From: Bacteroidales bacterium
GTDB lineage: Bacteria > Bacteroidota > Bacteroidia > Bacteroidales > VadinHA17
NCBI GenBank assembly: GCA_027028505.1
Contig: JALVJE010000229.1
Span: forward strand, 1 to 53,815
Length of the DNA: 53,815 bases
Reading direction: 5' to 3'
Shown here: positions 41,758-50,751 of the stretch, piece after piece
Position numbering within the stretch: the first letter of the stretch is position 1
Layout: each line of letters opens with the position of its first letter
The notes under the pieces: generated by a model
Told to the model about the DNA's origin: nothing
Databases searched by the model: none
Seen by the model: only the letters and a program-made list of their open reading frames with translations
Program-made: the position numbers and the translations under genes

Positions 41758-43211
41758 TTCCAGTTCCATTCGTATCCTCCGGGCACATCTTTTACGATGA
41801 TGCCCAGGCCGGCGAGGAGGTCGCGTATCCTGTCAGCCGTTTCGAAATCCTTTTTCTTTTTGGCATCCATGCGGATGTCGAGGATCAGCCGGATGAGATC
41901 GTCGGTGTGGCTTTCCACAGCCGGTTTCTCTTCTTTTTTCAATCCCAGGATATCGAATACAAAGGTGTTGTAAAGGTCTTTCATTTTTGTCAGGGCCTCC
42001 TCCGTGAGGGATCCTTTGCCGGAGGCGATGAGGTGGATGTTCTTCACCCCCTCAAAAAGATGGGCGATCAGCACCGGCGTGTTGAGGTCATCGTCCATGG
42101 CCTCATAGCATTTTTGTTTCAGCACCTCGACATCATAGGTGTTCTCTGTTCCGGGCCGGATCTTTTCGAGGGTCTCCATGCCGTCGAAGAGTCGTTCCAT
42201 GCCTTTCTCTGCGGCCTGTACAGCCCTGTTGGAGAAGTCAAGGGTGCTGCGGTAATGGGCCTGCAGGATGAAGAAGCGGATGGCCATGGGCGAATAGGCC
42301 TTCTCCAGCAGACGGTGGCTGCCGGCAAAGATCTCGTTGAGAGAGATGGCGTTGCCCAGCGACTTGCCCATTTTCTGGCCGTCGATGGTGATCAGGTTGT
42401 TGTGCATCCAGTAACGCACCGACTCTTTGCCGAGAGCGGCCGTCGACTGGGCGATCTCACACTCATGGTGCGGGAAGAGCAGGTCCATGCCGCCGCCGTG
42501 GATATCGAAGGTGTCCCCCAGGTATTTGGTGCTCATGGTGGAGCATTCGATGTGCCAGCCGGGATAACCTTCACCCCACTGGGAGGGCCATTTCATGATG
42601 TGGGAAGGGGAGGCTTTTTTCCAGAGGGCAAAGTCGTAGGGATGACGTTTTTCCTCCTGTCCTTCCAGCTCTCGCGTGTTGCTGATCATATCCTCGAGCT
42701 TACGGCCTGACAGCTTGCCATAGTGGTGGTCGCGGTTGTATTTTTCCACGTCAAAATATATCGAGCCGTTCGACTCATAGGCATAGCCGTTCTCCAGGAT
42801 CTTCTCCGTGAAGATCTGCTGCTCGATGATATGTCCCGAGGCATGGGGCTCTATGCTGGGAGGCAGCGTGTTGAGCTGCTCCATGTTCTTATGATAGCCG
42901 TTGGTATAGCGTTGCACGATCTCCATGGGCTCCAGCTCCTCCAGACGGGCGCGTTTGCCGATCTTGTCCTCGCCGAAATCGGCATCGTTCTCCAGGTGCC
43001 CCACGTCGGTGATGTTGCGTACATAACGCACCTTGTATCCCAGATGCTGCAGGTAGCGGAAAAGCAGGTCAAAGGTGATGGCCGCACGGGCATGCCCGAG
43101 ATGGGCATCACCGTATACGGTGGGACCGCACACATACATCCCCACATGGGGCGGGTTGAGGGGCTTGAACTCTTCCTTTCTGCGCGTAAGCGTGTTGAAT
43201 ACCTTCAGCAT
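41754..43211 (-). CDS. cysS: Cysteinyl-tRNA synthetase
   Basis: 485 aa, class I. The start at 43211 ([15 protein letters not shown]) was chosen over 43241 since the -7 box at 43239-43246 covers the longer start. Seen: zinc Cys in [18 protein letters not shown] (HIGH motif as HLGH), [26 protein letters not shown], and the KMSKS loop as KMGKS ([10 protein letters not shown]). Its stop codon lies within the last heptamer of the array. Confidence 0.97.
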   Translation of the reverse strand: MLKVFNTLTRRKEEFKPLNPPHVGMYVCGPTVYGDAHLGHARAAITFDLLFRYLQHLGYKVRYVRNITDVGHLENDADFGEDKIGKRARLEELEPMEIVQRYTNGYHKNMEQLNTLPPSIEPHASGHIIEQQIFTEKILENGYAYESNGSIYFDVEKYNRDHHYGKLSGRKLEDMISNTRELEGQEEKRHPYDFALWKKASPSHIMKWPSQWGEGYPGWHIECSTMSTKYLGDTFDIHGGGMDLLFPHHECEIAQSTAALGKESVRYWMHNNLITIDGQKMGKSLGNAISLNEIFAGSHRLLEKAYSPMAIRFFILQAHYRSTLDFSNRAVQAAEKGMERLFDGMETLEKIRPGTENTYDVEVLKQKCYEAMDDDLNTPVLIAHLFEGVKNIHLIASGKGSLTEEALTKMKDLYNTFVFDILGLKKEEKPAVESHTDDLIRLILDIRMDAKKKKDFETADRIRDLLAGLGIIVKDVPGGYEWNWK

Positions 43212-43238
43212 GATCCTTGTCTCTTTTATTTGGAAGTG

Positions 43239-43246
43239 CAAAAATA
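43239..43246 (-). promoter_or_regulatory. -7 box of cysS (TATTTTTG)
   Basis: Exact TAnnTTTG on the minus strand, 27 bp before the cysS ATG at 43211. Confidence 0.6.
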
Positions 43247-43334
43247 CGAAAATGAACGGAGATGTGTCCCAACGAAGCGCATTAGTTCAGCTAATTCTTG
43301 GCTCCGTGATGCGTAAACCGGGATAAAAAAATAA

Positions 43335-43359
43335 AGCCAGGTGTTTTTGACGCCTGGCT
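43335..43359 (-). terminator. Rho-independent terminator of the lactonase operon
   Basis: Stem AGCCAGG / CCTGGCT (extendable with one mismatch), a short A-rich loop, followed on the minus strand by TTATTTTTTT. Located between the lactonase stop and the cysS promoter. Confidence 0.85.
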
Positions 43360-43428
43360 GCCCTGAGTGACTCAAGTATATGTGGAAGATTGCCTGTACC
43401 ACATAAAGATCAAATACTGTGCCAAAAG

Positions 43429-44571
43429 TCACTTCACGGGCACAAAAACAGCACATACCGGTTTGGGGACGAAGATGTCAACGCCGGTAGGCTGCAGCGA
43501 ACCGTCCTTGTTCCTCCGGAAAAGGGCCATGTTGCTGGTATCCTGGTTGAGGACGAGCAGGAATTTTCCCGAAGGGTCCAGGGTGAAGAAACGGGGCGTC
43601 TTTCCTCCGCAGGGCCAGTTGCCTCGCAGGACGGGCCTGCCGGCTTTCTCGATACGGAAGAGGGAGATACTGTTGTGACCCCGGTTGGAGGCATAAATGT
43701 ACTTCCCGTCGGGGGTCATGACCAGCTCGCCGCCGGTGTTGCCGGTGGCGTCGGCTCCGGCCGGCAGCAGGGAGACCGTCTCACGGAGGGACCAGGGACT
43801 TTTGGGTCCGGGACGGCTGAAATGGACGAGTGCGTATCCCATCTCCAGCAGGACATACAGGTGTTTTTGATCGGGTGAGAAGACCAGGTGACGGGGGCCT
43901 CCCCCCGGGGGGGTAGAGAGGAAAGGCGGATCGGCAGGGACCGGTTTTTCGCTGCCACGGAGAGTGTAGCGGAAGACCTTGTCCAGCCCCAGGTCGGGGA
44001 CATAGAGGAGATCGCCGGAAGGAGCGATCACCACCTCATGGGGATGGGGCCCCCGCTGGCGGGAGGCGTCGGGGCCGTGGCCTTCGTGCTTCAGGATGGC
44101 ACTGTGGGGCTGGATGCGGCTGTCCTCCGTGACGGGAAAGACGGTGACGTTGCCTCCGCTGTAGTTGGCCGTGAAAAGGGTGGTGCCGTCGGGTGAGAGA
44201 CAGAGATGACAGGGGTCATCCCCGTCGGTGGGTTGAGAGGAGATCAGCGTGAGATGACCGTCAGGACGGTTGATGTAAAAGGAAGAGACCCCTCCCTGGC
44301 GGTTGCCCAGCTCATTGACGGCAAAGAGATACCGGGCCCCGGCATCGGTGATGAGGAAAGAAGGGTTTTTAACCCCTTTGGTCACATCCACATAAGTGAT
44401 CCTGCCGGTTTGTGTGTCGAAACGGTAGAGGTAGATCCCTTTCCCGCCCTCCTTCCAGGTGGTGTAGGTGCCGATGTACATTAGATATTCCTGTGCGACG
44501 GCTGTGGAGGCTGCCAGAAAAGATGCTGTTGCAAAGAATGCCATGGTAATGTGCTTAAAGAATTTGTTCAT
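43429..44571 (-). CDS. Exported lactonase-family seven-bladed beta-propeller
   Basis: 380 aa, with a signal peptide (FFKHITMAFFATASFLAASTAVAQ). Propeller repeats include YIGTYTTWKEGGKGIYLYRFD, DDPCHLCLSPDGTTLFTANYSGGNVTVFPV, GPHPHEVVIAPSGDLLYVPDLG and GGELVMTPDGKYIYASNRGHNSISLF. These are typical of YbhE/Pgl-type 6-phosphogluconolactonase-like proteins. Export makes a sugar-phosphate substrate doubtful, so a lactonase or muconate-cycloisomerase-like role in the periplasm is possible. Last gene of the operon. Confidence 0.88.
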   Translation of the reverse strand: MNKFFKHITMAFFATASFLAASTAVAQEYLMYIGTYTTWKEGGKGIYLYRFDTQTGRITYVDVTKGVKNPSFLITDAGARYLFAVNELGNRQGGVSSFYINRPDGHLTLISSQPTDGDDPCHLCLSPDGTTLFTANYSGGNVTVFPVTEDSRIQPHSAILKHEGHGPDASRQRGPHPHEVVIAPSGDLLYVPDLGLDKVFRYTLRGSEKPVPADPPFLSTPPGGGPRHLVFSPDQKHLYVLLEMGYALVHFSRPGPKSPWSLRETVSLLPAGADATGNTGGELVMTPDGKYIYASNRGHNSISLFRIEKAGRPVLRGNWPCGGKTPRFFTLDPSGKFLLVLNQDTSNMALFRRNKDGSLQPTGVDIFVPKPVCAVFVPVK

Positions 44572-44596
44572 GATGATATGAAAACATTAGGGTTTG

Positions 44597-45274
44597 TCAT
44601 TGAGGGTCATTGTGAAGGATCATTTCCGCCACCTTCAGGTCGAAGGCGGTGGTGATCTTGATATTGCGATCTTCCCCTTCGACCAGATGGATCTTCACTC
44701 CCATACGTTCCGCCACGGTGGCTTCGTCGGTGAAGGCCGGATCGTAGGGTTGCCGGAAGGCCTCTTTCAGCAGGCGGGTGGGGAAGATCTGTGGGGTCTG
44801 TATGCTGCGGTAGCGGTTGCGGTCGACAGGGCGGTTGCCGTCATCCGTCACTTCGCGGAGGGAGTCATGGACAGCTGTCGCCGGTACGGCGTTGCCTTTC
44901 TCGCGGGCAGCCGTGAAGGTCCGTTCCAGCAGCTTGCGGCTGACGAGGGGACGGCTGGTGTCGTGGACCGCCGTAAGGCCACCGTCTTCGGCCAGGAGCA
45001 GCCCGTTGGCTACCGAGTGAAAGCGCGTTTCCCCGCCCGTGGTGATCTGATAGTCGATAGAGGGTTGCAGGGTGCGGGATACTTTCTGCCAGTGACCGGT
45101 CCAGTCGGGATGCAGCACCAGGATGATCTGCAGCGACGGGTCGTAGCGGTGGAAGGCCAGGAGGGTGTGCCACAGCACAGGGACCTCCCCCAGTGGGAGG
45201 AACTGTTTGGGCAGTGGCCCGCCCAGACGGCGCCCTTCGCCGCCGGCCACGATGATCACGGTATCCCTGCTCAT
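44597..45274 (-). CDS. ispD: 2-C-methyl-D-erythritol 4-phosphate cytidylyltransferase
   Basis: Third enzyme of the MEP isoprenoid pathway, 225 aa. The nucleotide-binding motif is VAGGEGRRLGGPLPKQFLPL (canonical AAGxGxRM replaced by AGGEGRRL). Also AVHDTSRPLV (usually HDAARP) and a C-terminal VEGEDRNIKITTAFDL close to the canonical form. The substitutions suggest some divergence, so a related cytidylyltransferase role is possible. It lies 7 bp after the acyl-CoA ligase. Confidence 0.9.
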   Translation of the reverse strand: MSRDTVIIVAGGEGRRLGGPLPKQFLPLGEVPVLWHTLLAFHRYDPSLQIILVLHPDWTGHWQKVSRTLQPSIDYQITTGGETRFHSVANGLLLAEDGGLTAVHDTSRPLVSRKLLERTFTAAREKGNAVPATAVHDSLREVTDDGNRPVDRNRYRSIQTPQIFPTRLLKEAFRQPYDPAFTDEATVAERMGVKIHLVEGEDRNIKITTAFDLKVAEMILHNDPQ

Positions 45275-45281
45275 GGCCGGC

Positions 45282-46931
45282 CTACTGGTATTTGAAACGC
45301 TTGATGTTTTTCTTGGGCGTGCGCTGGAAATCCTCTTTCATGATCTCCACCTTGTGGATCTGCATGAAGGAGGCCAGCTCTTTGTTGACTTCACGCCGTA
45401 CACCGTCCATCACCTGCGGCAGCTCCTCTTCGGAGATGTTCCGGGCTTTGACCACGTCGGCGTCGGGAAGGATCAGCGCCACGATGCGGTTGTCGCGGTT
45501 TACCGCCAGCGAGTCGGCCACCAGCGGGTGGTTGTTGATCACCGCCTCGATCTCCTCAGGGTAGATGTTCTGCCCAGAGGGCCCCAGGATCATGTTCTTG
45601 CTGCGGCCGCGGATGAAGATGTTCTGCTCCTTGTCCATGGTCCCCAGGTCGCCGGTGTGGAGCCAGCCGTCAGCCTCCAGCACCTGGCGTGTGGCCTCCT
45701 CGTTCTTGTAATATCCCTCCATGACATTGTCGCCGCGTACCAGGATCTCACCGGCTTCGTGTTCGGGATCGGAGGAGTCGATGCGTACCTCCAGCGTGTC
45801 CACCGGCCGGCCGCAGGAAAAAAGCTTGCGGTCGTTCCAGGGAGCATAACTGATCAGCGGACCACATTCGGTCATGCCATAGCCCACTGTGAAAGGAAAG
45901 CGGATCTTGTTGAAGAAAATCTCCGCCTCGGGGTTGAATGCCGCCCCGCCGATGACGATCTCGTGGAAGTTGCCACCGAAAGTCTCCACCAGCTTTTTCC
46001 GGATGGTGTTGTGGAGGATACTTTTGAGACCTGGGATCTTCAGCATCGTTTTCATTGAGGGTTTCTCCAGGGTGGGGAGCAGTTTTTTCTTGTAGATCTT
46101 CTCGATGACCAGCGGTACCGAAAGGATGAGACGGGGTCGTATCTCCGCAAAGGCTTTGGTGATGATCTGCGGCGAAGGCGTTTTGGTCAGGAAGGTGATG
46201 TGACATCCCAGCGTGAAGGGGAAGAGGAACTCAAAGGCACAGCCATAGGCGTGGGCCAGGGGCAGGAAGGAGACGATGCGGTCGCCGGCCTCCAGGGGCA
46301 TGTGATGGTGGGCAAAACGCACATTGGCGGCCAGTGAGTTGTGGGAGAGCATCACCCCCTTGGAGTTGCCGGTCGTTCCGGAGGTGTAGCTGATCACAGC
46401 CAGCTTGTCGTTGGTGATCTCCGGCAGGGCAAAGTCCTCCCGCCGGAACCCTTCGGGGTATTTCTTCTGAAAGAGGTCATCCCAGCCTGTAACGATATCG
46501 CCGGCCTTTGGGTCACGGGCCTCCAGGAGGGCAAAGTCCTCCACGCCGATCACTGCCCGGATGGCCGGGAAGGTCGCGGGATCGAGCGGCTCGTAAAGCG
46601 ACTTTTCGGAAAACAGCAGAACAGAATCGGAATGGGCGATGAGGTTCTGTACGTCCGAAGGCCGGAAATCGGGAAGCAGGGGGACGATGACAGCCCCGTA
46701 GGTGACGGTGGCCAGGTAGATCACTCCCCAGTGGACCGAGTTCTTGCCCAGCAGGGCGATCTTGTCCCCTTCGCGGATGCCGGTCTCCCGGTAAAGAAGA
46801 TGGATGCGGGCGATCAGGGTGGCGATCTCACGGTAGGTAAAATCGTCTCCCTGGTAATTGGAAAGGGCTTTGATGTCCCATCCTTTTTCGATGCCGTTGC
46901 GGATAAAACCTGTGAGTGTTTCTTTGATCAT
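45282..46931 (-). CDS. AMP-dependent synthetase / long-chain acyl-CoA ligase
   Basis: 549-aa adenylate-forming enzyme. The P-loop is ISYTSGTTGNSKGVMLSH. Then VGYGMTECGPLISYA, the DGWLHTGDLGTMD hinge region, and the catalytic Lys near the C terminus (RTPKKNIKRFKY). Long-chain fatty acyl-CoA ligase is most likely. It is embedded between a small membrane protein and ispD in one operon. Confidence 0.92.
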   Translation of the reverse strand: MIKETLTGFIRNGIEKGWDIKALSNYQGDDFTYREIATLIARIHLLYRETGIREGDKIALLGKNSVHWGVIYLATVTYGAVIVPLLPDFRPSDVQNLIAHSDSVLLFSEKSLYEPLDPATFPAIRAVIGVEDFALLEARDPKAGDIVTGWDDLFQKKYPEGFRREDFALPEITNDKLAVISYTSGTTGNSKGVMLSHNSLAANVRFAHHHMPLEAGDRIVSFLPLAHAYGCAFEFLFPFTLGCHITFLTKTPSPQIITKAFAEIRPRLILSVPLVIEKIYKKKLLPTLEKPSMKTMLKIPGLKSILHNTIRKKLVETFGGNFHEIVIGGAAFNPEAEIFFNKIRFPFTVGYGMTECGPLISYAPWNDRKLFSCGRPVDTLEVRIDSSDPEHEAGEILVRGDNVMEGYYKNEEATRQVLEADGWLHTGDLGTMDKEQNIFIRGRSKNMILGPSGQNIYPEEIEAVINNHPLVADSLAVNRDNRIVALILPDADVVKARNISEEELPQVMDGVRREVNKELASFMQIHKVEIMKEDFQRTPKKNIKRFKYQ

Positions 46932-46958
46932 CTCTTTGGTGTTTTGAGCAGGGCCGGT

Positions 46959-47357
46959 CTATCCGTACAGAGTCCGTATATTGCTCCATAACAGGATATA
47001 AAATCCGGCGGTTAACAGGTGAAAAATAGTAAAAAAATAGTTGTAAACCGACCGTTTCCTGCGGATCTTCCTGCGGGCCAGCATGACCGCCGAGGGCAGC
47101 ACAAGGGTGACGAGCAGGAGCAGGGAAAGGGTGTTGGTGAAAAAGTCCTCCAGGGAATGCGGGTAAAAAGCCAGAAAATAGAGAAAGGCAAAGAGGACGA
47201 GCAGATAAAGCAGGTAGCTTATTTTCAGTAAAAGGTAAGAGGTCTTGTGACGGCGGTGGGGCAGGTAAGGACGCAGCAGCACCCCCGCCAGAAAAAAAAC
47301 AAGGGCCTCGCCCGCGATCATCAGGACCCTCAGGAAGATATGCGTACCGGTAGCCAT
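46959..47357 (-). CDS. Small four-helix membrane protein
   Basis: 132 aa with four predicted membrane helices (LMIAGEALVFFLAGVLL; LYLLVLFAFLYFLAF; LSLLLLVTLVLPSAVML; IFHLLTAGFYILLW) and basic loops (RRHK, ARRKIRRKRS). No recognised family. First gene of the operon running to the lactonase, 27 bp before the ligase. Confidence 0.65.
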   Translation of the reverse strand: MATGTHIFLRVLMIAGEALVFFLAGVLLRPYLPHRRHKTSYLLLKISYLLYLLVLFAFLYFLAFYPHSLEDFFTNTLSLLLLVTLVLPSAVMLARRKIRRKRSVYNYFFTIFHLLTAGFYILLWSNIRTLYG

Positions 47358-47412
47358 AAGCCGGAAGGATTGATCACACCAAGATACGAAAAATTAGGAT
47401 TGGGAAATAGTG

Positions 47413-47470
47413 CTTGAATGCGTGAATGATTCCCGTCCGGCCAAGACCGTTCGGACGGGGAATGATTGAA
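47413..47470. repeat. GC-rich hairpin repeat, inverted relative of 25438-25530
   Basis: ATTCCCGTCCG (47429-47439) pairs with CGGACGGGGAAT (47452-47463). The flanking words GAATGCGTGAATG and ATGATTGA match the reverse complement of the flanks of 25438-25530. Part of the 418-bp gap between the ROK gene and the membrane protein gene. Confidence 0.7.
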
Positions 47471-47514
47471 ACGGTGCTCCATTCAATCTTTAAACTTTTC
47501 TTTAAAATCTACCT

Positions 47515-47562
47515 ATTTAAATAGGTATTTTAATAGGTAATTAAATAGGTTTTTAAATACCT
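47515..47562. repeat. Four 12-bp tandem AT-rich repeats with palindromic ends
   Basis: Units ATTTAAATAGGT, ATTTTAATAGGT, AATTAAATAGGT and TTTTAAATACCT in exact 12-bp register. With the flanking ACCT the first unit forms the perfect palindrome ACCTATTTAAATAGGT, and the last unit reverses the AGGT word. An exact TATTTTTG follows on the plus strand, but no plus-strand gene does. Might be an operator cluster for the membrane-protein operon. The rest of the gap (47570-47775) is low-complexity AT- and TTTGCG-type words. Confidence 0.7.
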
Positions 47563-47775
47563 ATTTTTGGAGTTGTTGCTTTTAAGTCTTTTTCCCCTTT
47601 TTGATTTCCTTCTTTGCGTCCGTTGCGGGAAACTTTGCGGCCTCTGCGTGAAGCCTCTCATTCAGAAATCAGCAATCAAAAATCAGAATTCAAAATTCAT
47701 CATTCCCTGCTGTCAGGCATTATACCACTGATCCATATTCCCTTTATAAAATTAGTCTGGAAACCCGATAGGTGA

Positions 47776-48759
47776 TCAGACTCCGTCCTTATGGTTTTCC
47801 TTGTGGTTCCATACCAGGGCGCTGGCGCCCAGCACGGCAGCATTCTGGGTATTGAGTTTGGAGGGGAGGAGCTTGACCTTCCCGCGGTAGATGGACAACA
47901 GGTTCTGCTCCATGTGGCGGCGCGTGGGCTCAAAGATCAGATCGCCGGAGAGGGTGAGTCCCCCGAACAGAAAGATCGCCTCGGGGTTGGTGTGGGCCAC
48001 CACATCGGCCAGCTTGTATCCGAGCATCTTGCCAGTATGTTCAAAAGCGGCCAGTGCCACCTTGTCCCCTTTTTTGGCTGCGGCGCTGATGTCGGCGGCT
48101 GTGAGCTCGTTGAAGCTCATATCGCGCAGTTCGCTCTCGTCGATCATGTCTCCCAGCAGCTTGAAGACGGTCCGCTTGATGCCGGTGGCCGACACATAGG
48201 TCTCCAGACAGCCTTTTCGTCCGCACGCACACTGCCGGTTGCTCTCGCCGGGACGGATGGAGGTGTGACCTATTTCGCCGGCAAAGCCGTCGGCGCCGTA
48301 CAGCAGCTCACCGTTCACAACAAATCCGCTGCCCAGGCCTGTGCCCAGGGTGATGACCACAAAGTTCTTCATCCCTTTGGCGCCGCCGTAGATCATCTCT
48401 CCGATGGCGGCAGCGTTGGCGTCATTGGTGACGATGATCGGCAGATCGGTGTATTCCCTGAAAAGATCTGCAAGGGGAATGATGCCCTTCCACGGCAGAT
48501 CGGCCGCATATTCTATGGTGCCTTTGTTGATGTTGCCCATGGGGGCTCCTATACCGATTCCTTCGACATGGACCTTCTCGTTCAGCGATCGCAGGGCCAG
48601 CCGTACCTTTTCGTTGAGAGCGGCCAGGAAAACCTCTATCTCCCCGTAATCGCGCGTTTTCATCTTCCCTTCGGCCAGAAATTTCCCCTGCTTGTCCACA
48701 ATGCCGAACACAGTATTGGTTCCCCCGATATCTATTCCGATAGCTACATTTTTTTTCAT
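47776..48759 (-). CDS. ROK family sugar kinase
   Basis: 327-aa kinase. ATP-binding GIDIGGTNTVFGIVD, the sugar-binding segment GAPMGNINKGTIEYAADLPW, catalytic Asp in TNDANAAAIGEM, GTGLGSGFVVNG, and the zinc motif CACGRKGCLE. Closest in pattern to glucokinase or N-acetylhexosamine kinases; ROK sequence alone does not fix the sugar. Own promoter (48793-48800). A close paralogue is cut by the right window edge. It lies just behind the amino-sugar-type operon. Confidence 0.93.
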   Translation of the reverse strand: MKKNVAIGIDIGGTNTVFGIVDKQGKFLAEGKMKTRDYGEIEVFLAALNEKVRLALRSLNEKVHVEGIGIGAPMGNINKGTIEYAADLPWKGIIPLADLFREYTDLPIIVTNDANAAAIGEMIYGGAKGMKNFVVITLGTGLGSGFVVNGELLYGADGFAGEIGHTSIRPGESNRQCACGRKGCLETYVSATGIKRTVFKLLGDMIDESELRDMSFNELTAADISAAAKKGDKVALAAFEHTGKMLGYKLADVVAHTNPEAIFLFGGLTLSGDLIFEPTRRHMEQNLLSIYRGKVKLLPSKLNTQNAAVLGASALVWNHKENHKDGV

Positions 48760-48792
48760 CGATCGTAAAATTGGTGTCTGCGTTTATGTACG

Positions 48793-48800
48793 CAAAGATA
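48793..48800 (-). promoter_or_regulatory. -7 box of the ROK gene (TATCTTTG)
   Basis: Exact TAnnTTTG on the minus strand 33 bp before the ROK start and downstream of the preceding terminator. Confidence 0.6.
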
Positions 48801-48851
48801 GGTATTTTGTTACCCCTGTGTGGTATTCACGACCTTCGTGGGAATAGAAAA

Positions 48852-48879
48852 AAAAACCCGGGATCGTTCCCGGGTTTTT
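48852..48879 (-). terminator. Terminator between the SIS and ROK genes
   Basis: Stem AAAAACCCGGGA / TCCCGGGTTTTT with a tiny loop, and a T-tract on both strands (bidirectional). It ends the pfk-PIG-L-SIS transcript 22 bp after the SIS stop. Confidence 0.92.
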
Positions 48880-48900
48880 CATGGTATAAAAGGCTGGGAA

Positions 48901-49917
48901 TTACTCTCCTGTATATTCATTGCCCACTTTCCGGGCGCGCTCCGGCTTGTCCAGGTTGATGTCCAGGGCGAGGCCTGTCTCCACCAGCACGTTCCAGCCG
49001 GCTGCCAGTTCCACGTAATCCTTGTATTCACCGCCGTCGGGGATGAGGATGGTGGGGAAGCTGGTCTGGCGGTGGGAGATGGCTACGATGGTGAGACCAA
49101 CGCCTTTCTCCAGCACCTCATGGAATTTCTCCTCTTCGCTCTCAAAGGGATCCACCACGATCACCACCTCATCGGGGTTCATCACCTCTTCGATGCCATG
49201 AGCGGCGTAGGTACCTTCGAGGAAGTCGGATTTCTTGCGGGTGATCTCGTTGGTCTTCAGGGTCAGCTCCTCTGCCACTCCGGTGTTGCGGCCGGCGAAG
49301 TAGATCATCCCTGCGTTTTTGATCTTTTCGGTGAGCGAGTCATCCACTTTCAGGGTCATGGCTTCCTCCACCATACCGGCCAGTTCGTCCAGTCCCTGCA
49401 TGCTCTTGCCGGTGAGGTGCCGGTAGAGACTGTCATAGAAAAGGCCCTGCTCGATGACCGACTTGGTCGCTGCCACAGCATCTTCCTTGCCGCAGCCCAG
49501 CACGTGGGTGTCCAGGGCCAGCTCCTGCAGCGGGGTGTCGTGGTTGGCCGTCAGTCCGAAATAGGCGGTATGTCCGGCTTCTTTCAGATGTTTGAAAAGA
49601 CGGACCACCTCCTTGGTCTTGCCCGAGTTGGAGGCGCCGAACACGGCCAGGTCGGTGAGATCATACTCCAAGGCCTGCGTAGCACCTTCGGTGAAAAGAG
49701 GGAAGCGTTTGCTATCCTTCAGTGAATCGTAGATAGCGCGTTTGGCGGGGAAGATACGGCTGCTGCCCTCACCCGTCATGAACAGCCCTTTCTTGCTGCG
49801 AATGGCGTGGGCAAAACGCTCGGCGACGGCAGGATCGAAACGGCGGATCACATCCGCGGTCTCCATCATCTCCCGCACCAAAGCGTACTTTGAGTATTTC
49901 TTGTCATTGAGATCCAT
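48901..49917 (-). CDS. Double-SIS sugar-phosphate isomerase/deaminase (GlmS-C / NagB-II-like)
   Basis: 338 aa with two SIS domains laid out like the isomerase half of GlmS: TGEGSS (48-53), FGASNSGKTKEVVRLF, the CGKEDAVAATKS loop, YFAGRNTGVAEELTLKTNEITRKKSDFLEG, and AHGIEEVMNPDE (GlmS has KHGP at this place). No glutaminase domain. Stand-alone proteins of this type act as glucosamine-6-P deaminases (NagB-II, archaeal GlmD) or tagatose/fructosamine isomerases (AgaS, FrlB). Eight bp after a PIG-L deacetylase, so an amino-sugar substrate is likely. Exact reaction inferred. Confidence 0.88.
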   Translation of the reverse strand: MDLNDKKYSKYALVREMMETADVIRRFDPAVAERFAHAIRSKKGLFMTGEGSSRIFPAKRAIYDSLKDSKRFPLFTEGATQALEYDLTDLAVFGASNSGKTKEVVRLFKHLKEAGHTAYFGLTANHDTPLQELALDTHVLGCGKEDAVAATKSVIEQGLFYDSLYRHLTGKSMQGLDELAGMVEEAMTLKVDDSLTEKIKNAGMIYFAGRNTGVAEELTLKTNEITRKKSDFLEGTYAAHGIEEVMNPDEVVIVVDPFESEEEKFHEVLEKGVGLTIVAISHRQTSFPTILIPDGGEYKDYVELAAGWNVLVETGLALDINLDKPERARKVGNEYTGE

Positions 49918-49925
49918 GGTCGTAT

Positions 49926-50693
49926 TTATTTAAGTTTGATAAAGTCTTTCAGTTCTTCCTGGATGAGCGGATCTTTCTGGAAGCCGCCTCCCAGATGCTG
50001 CCAGAACACTTCGGCATACGGCACGTTCACCATGCTGCCGTAGTTGACATTGTTCTTCTTCATCTCCCCAAAGAAATCGTCCATCTTGTGCATGTGGCGC
50101 ATCAGGTCCATCTGCGACTGATGGTGGGAGAGCATGTCCATCTTGGTGTCCATCACAGAGGTGATGTCCACGAAGAAATGAGGCGGAGCGATCTGGTTGC
50201 CGAGGGGGTCGGAGAGGGTGAGGGGAGCTGAATGATAAAGCAGGGGAGTGATCTCTACCGGCTCTTCGTCCAGCGGCACGTTGGGCAGTGACGATATCAT
50301 AGCTGCCGACTCCACGATGTTGCAGGTGGTGCGGTGGTCACTGTGGTAATCCATCGGCAGATGGGTGATGACGATGCCGGCCCGCACCTGGCGGATCAGC
50401 GCAATGGTCTTGAGGCGCATCTCGGTGGTATCGAACAGGAAGCCGTCGCGGCCGTCCAGACAGTAGTACTCGGCATCCAGGATGGCAGCGGCCTTGCGGG
50501 CCTCCTCCTTGCGCATGGCGATGGTCTTCTCCTCGGTGGAGTTGATGCCGCCCATGCCGCCGGCGGTCATGGTGGCGATCACGATCTTGTATCCTTTGTC
50601 CTTCAGGAGTTTCAGGGTGCCGGCGCAGAACGCTTCGGTATCATCCGGATGAGCGTGGAGAGAAAGGACGGTTTTGTTGAATGTGTGTTCCAT
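49926..50693 (-). CDS. PIG-L (LmbE) family N-deacetylase
   Basis: 255-aa zinc deacetylase. The metal and catalytic motif is AHPDD (residues 14-18), the third zinc ligand HSDH in DYHSDHR, and TAGGMGG. The family removes acetyl groups from GlcNAc-type sugars, including diacetylchitobiose in archaea and GlcNAc-PI in eukaryotes. Bacteroidota have NagB-LmbE fusion proteins (recalled), so linkage to a deaminase is expected. It is 58 bp behind PFK and 8 bp before the SIS gene. No signal peptide, hence cytoplasmic. Confidence 0.92.
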   Translation of the reverse strand: MEHTFNKTVLSLHAHPDDTEAFCAGTLKLLKDKGYKIVIATMTAGGMGGINSTEEKTIAMRKEEARKAAAILDAEYYCLDGRDGFLFDTTEMRLKTIALIRQVRAGIVITHLPMDYHSDHRTTCNIVESAAMISSLPNVPLDEEPVEITPLLYHSAPLTLSDPLGNQIAPPHFFVDITSVMDTKMDMLSHHQSQMDLMRHMHKMDDFFGEMKKNNVNYGSMVNVPYAEVFWQHLGGGFQKDPLIQEELKDFIKLK

Positions 50694-50751
50694 GGTAATT
50701 CGTTTTTAAAGTTTTAAGTCATTTTGTATTTATTCTCTTCCCTGAAAAGAT

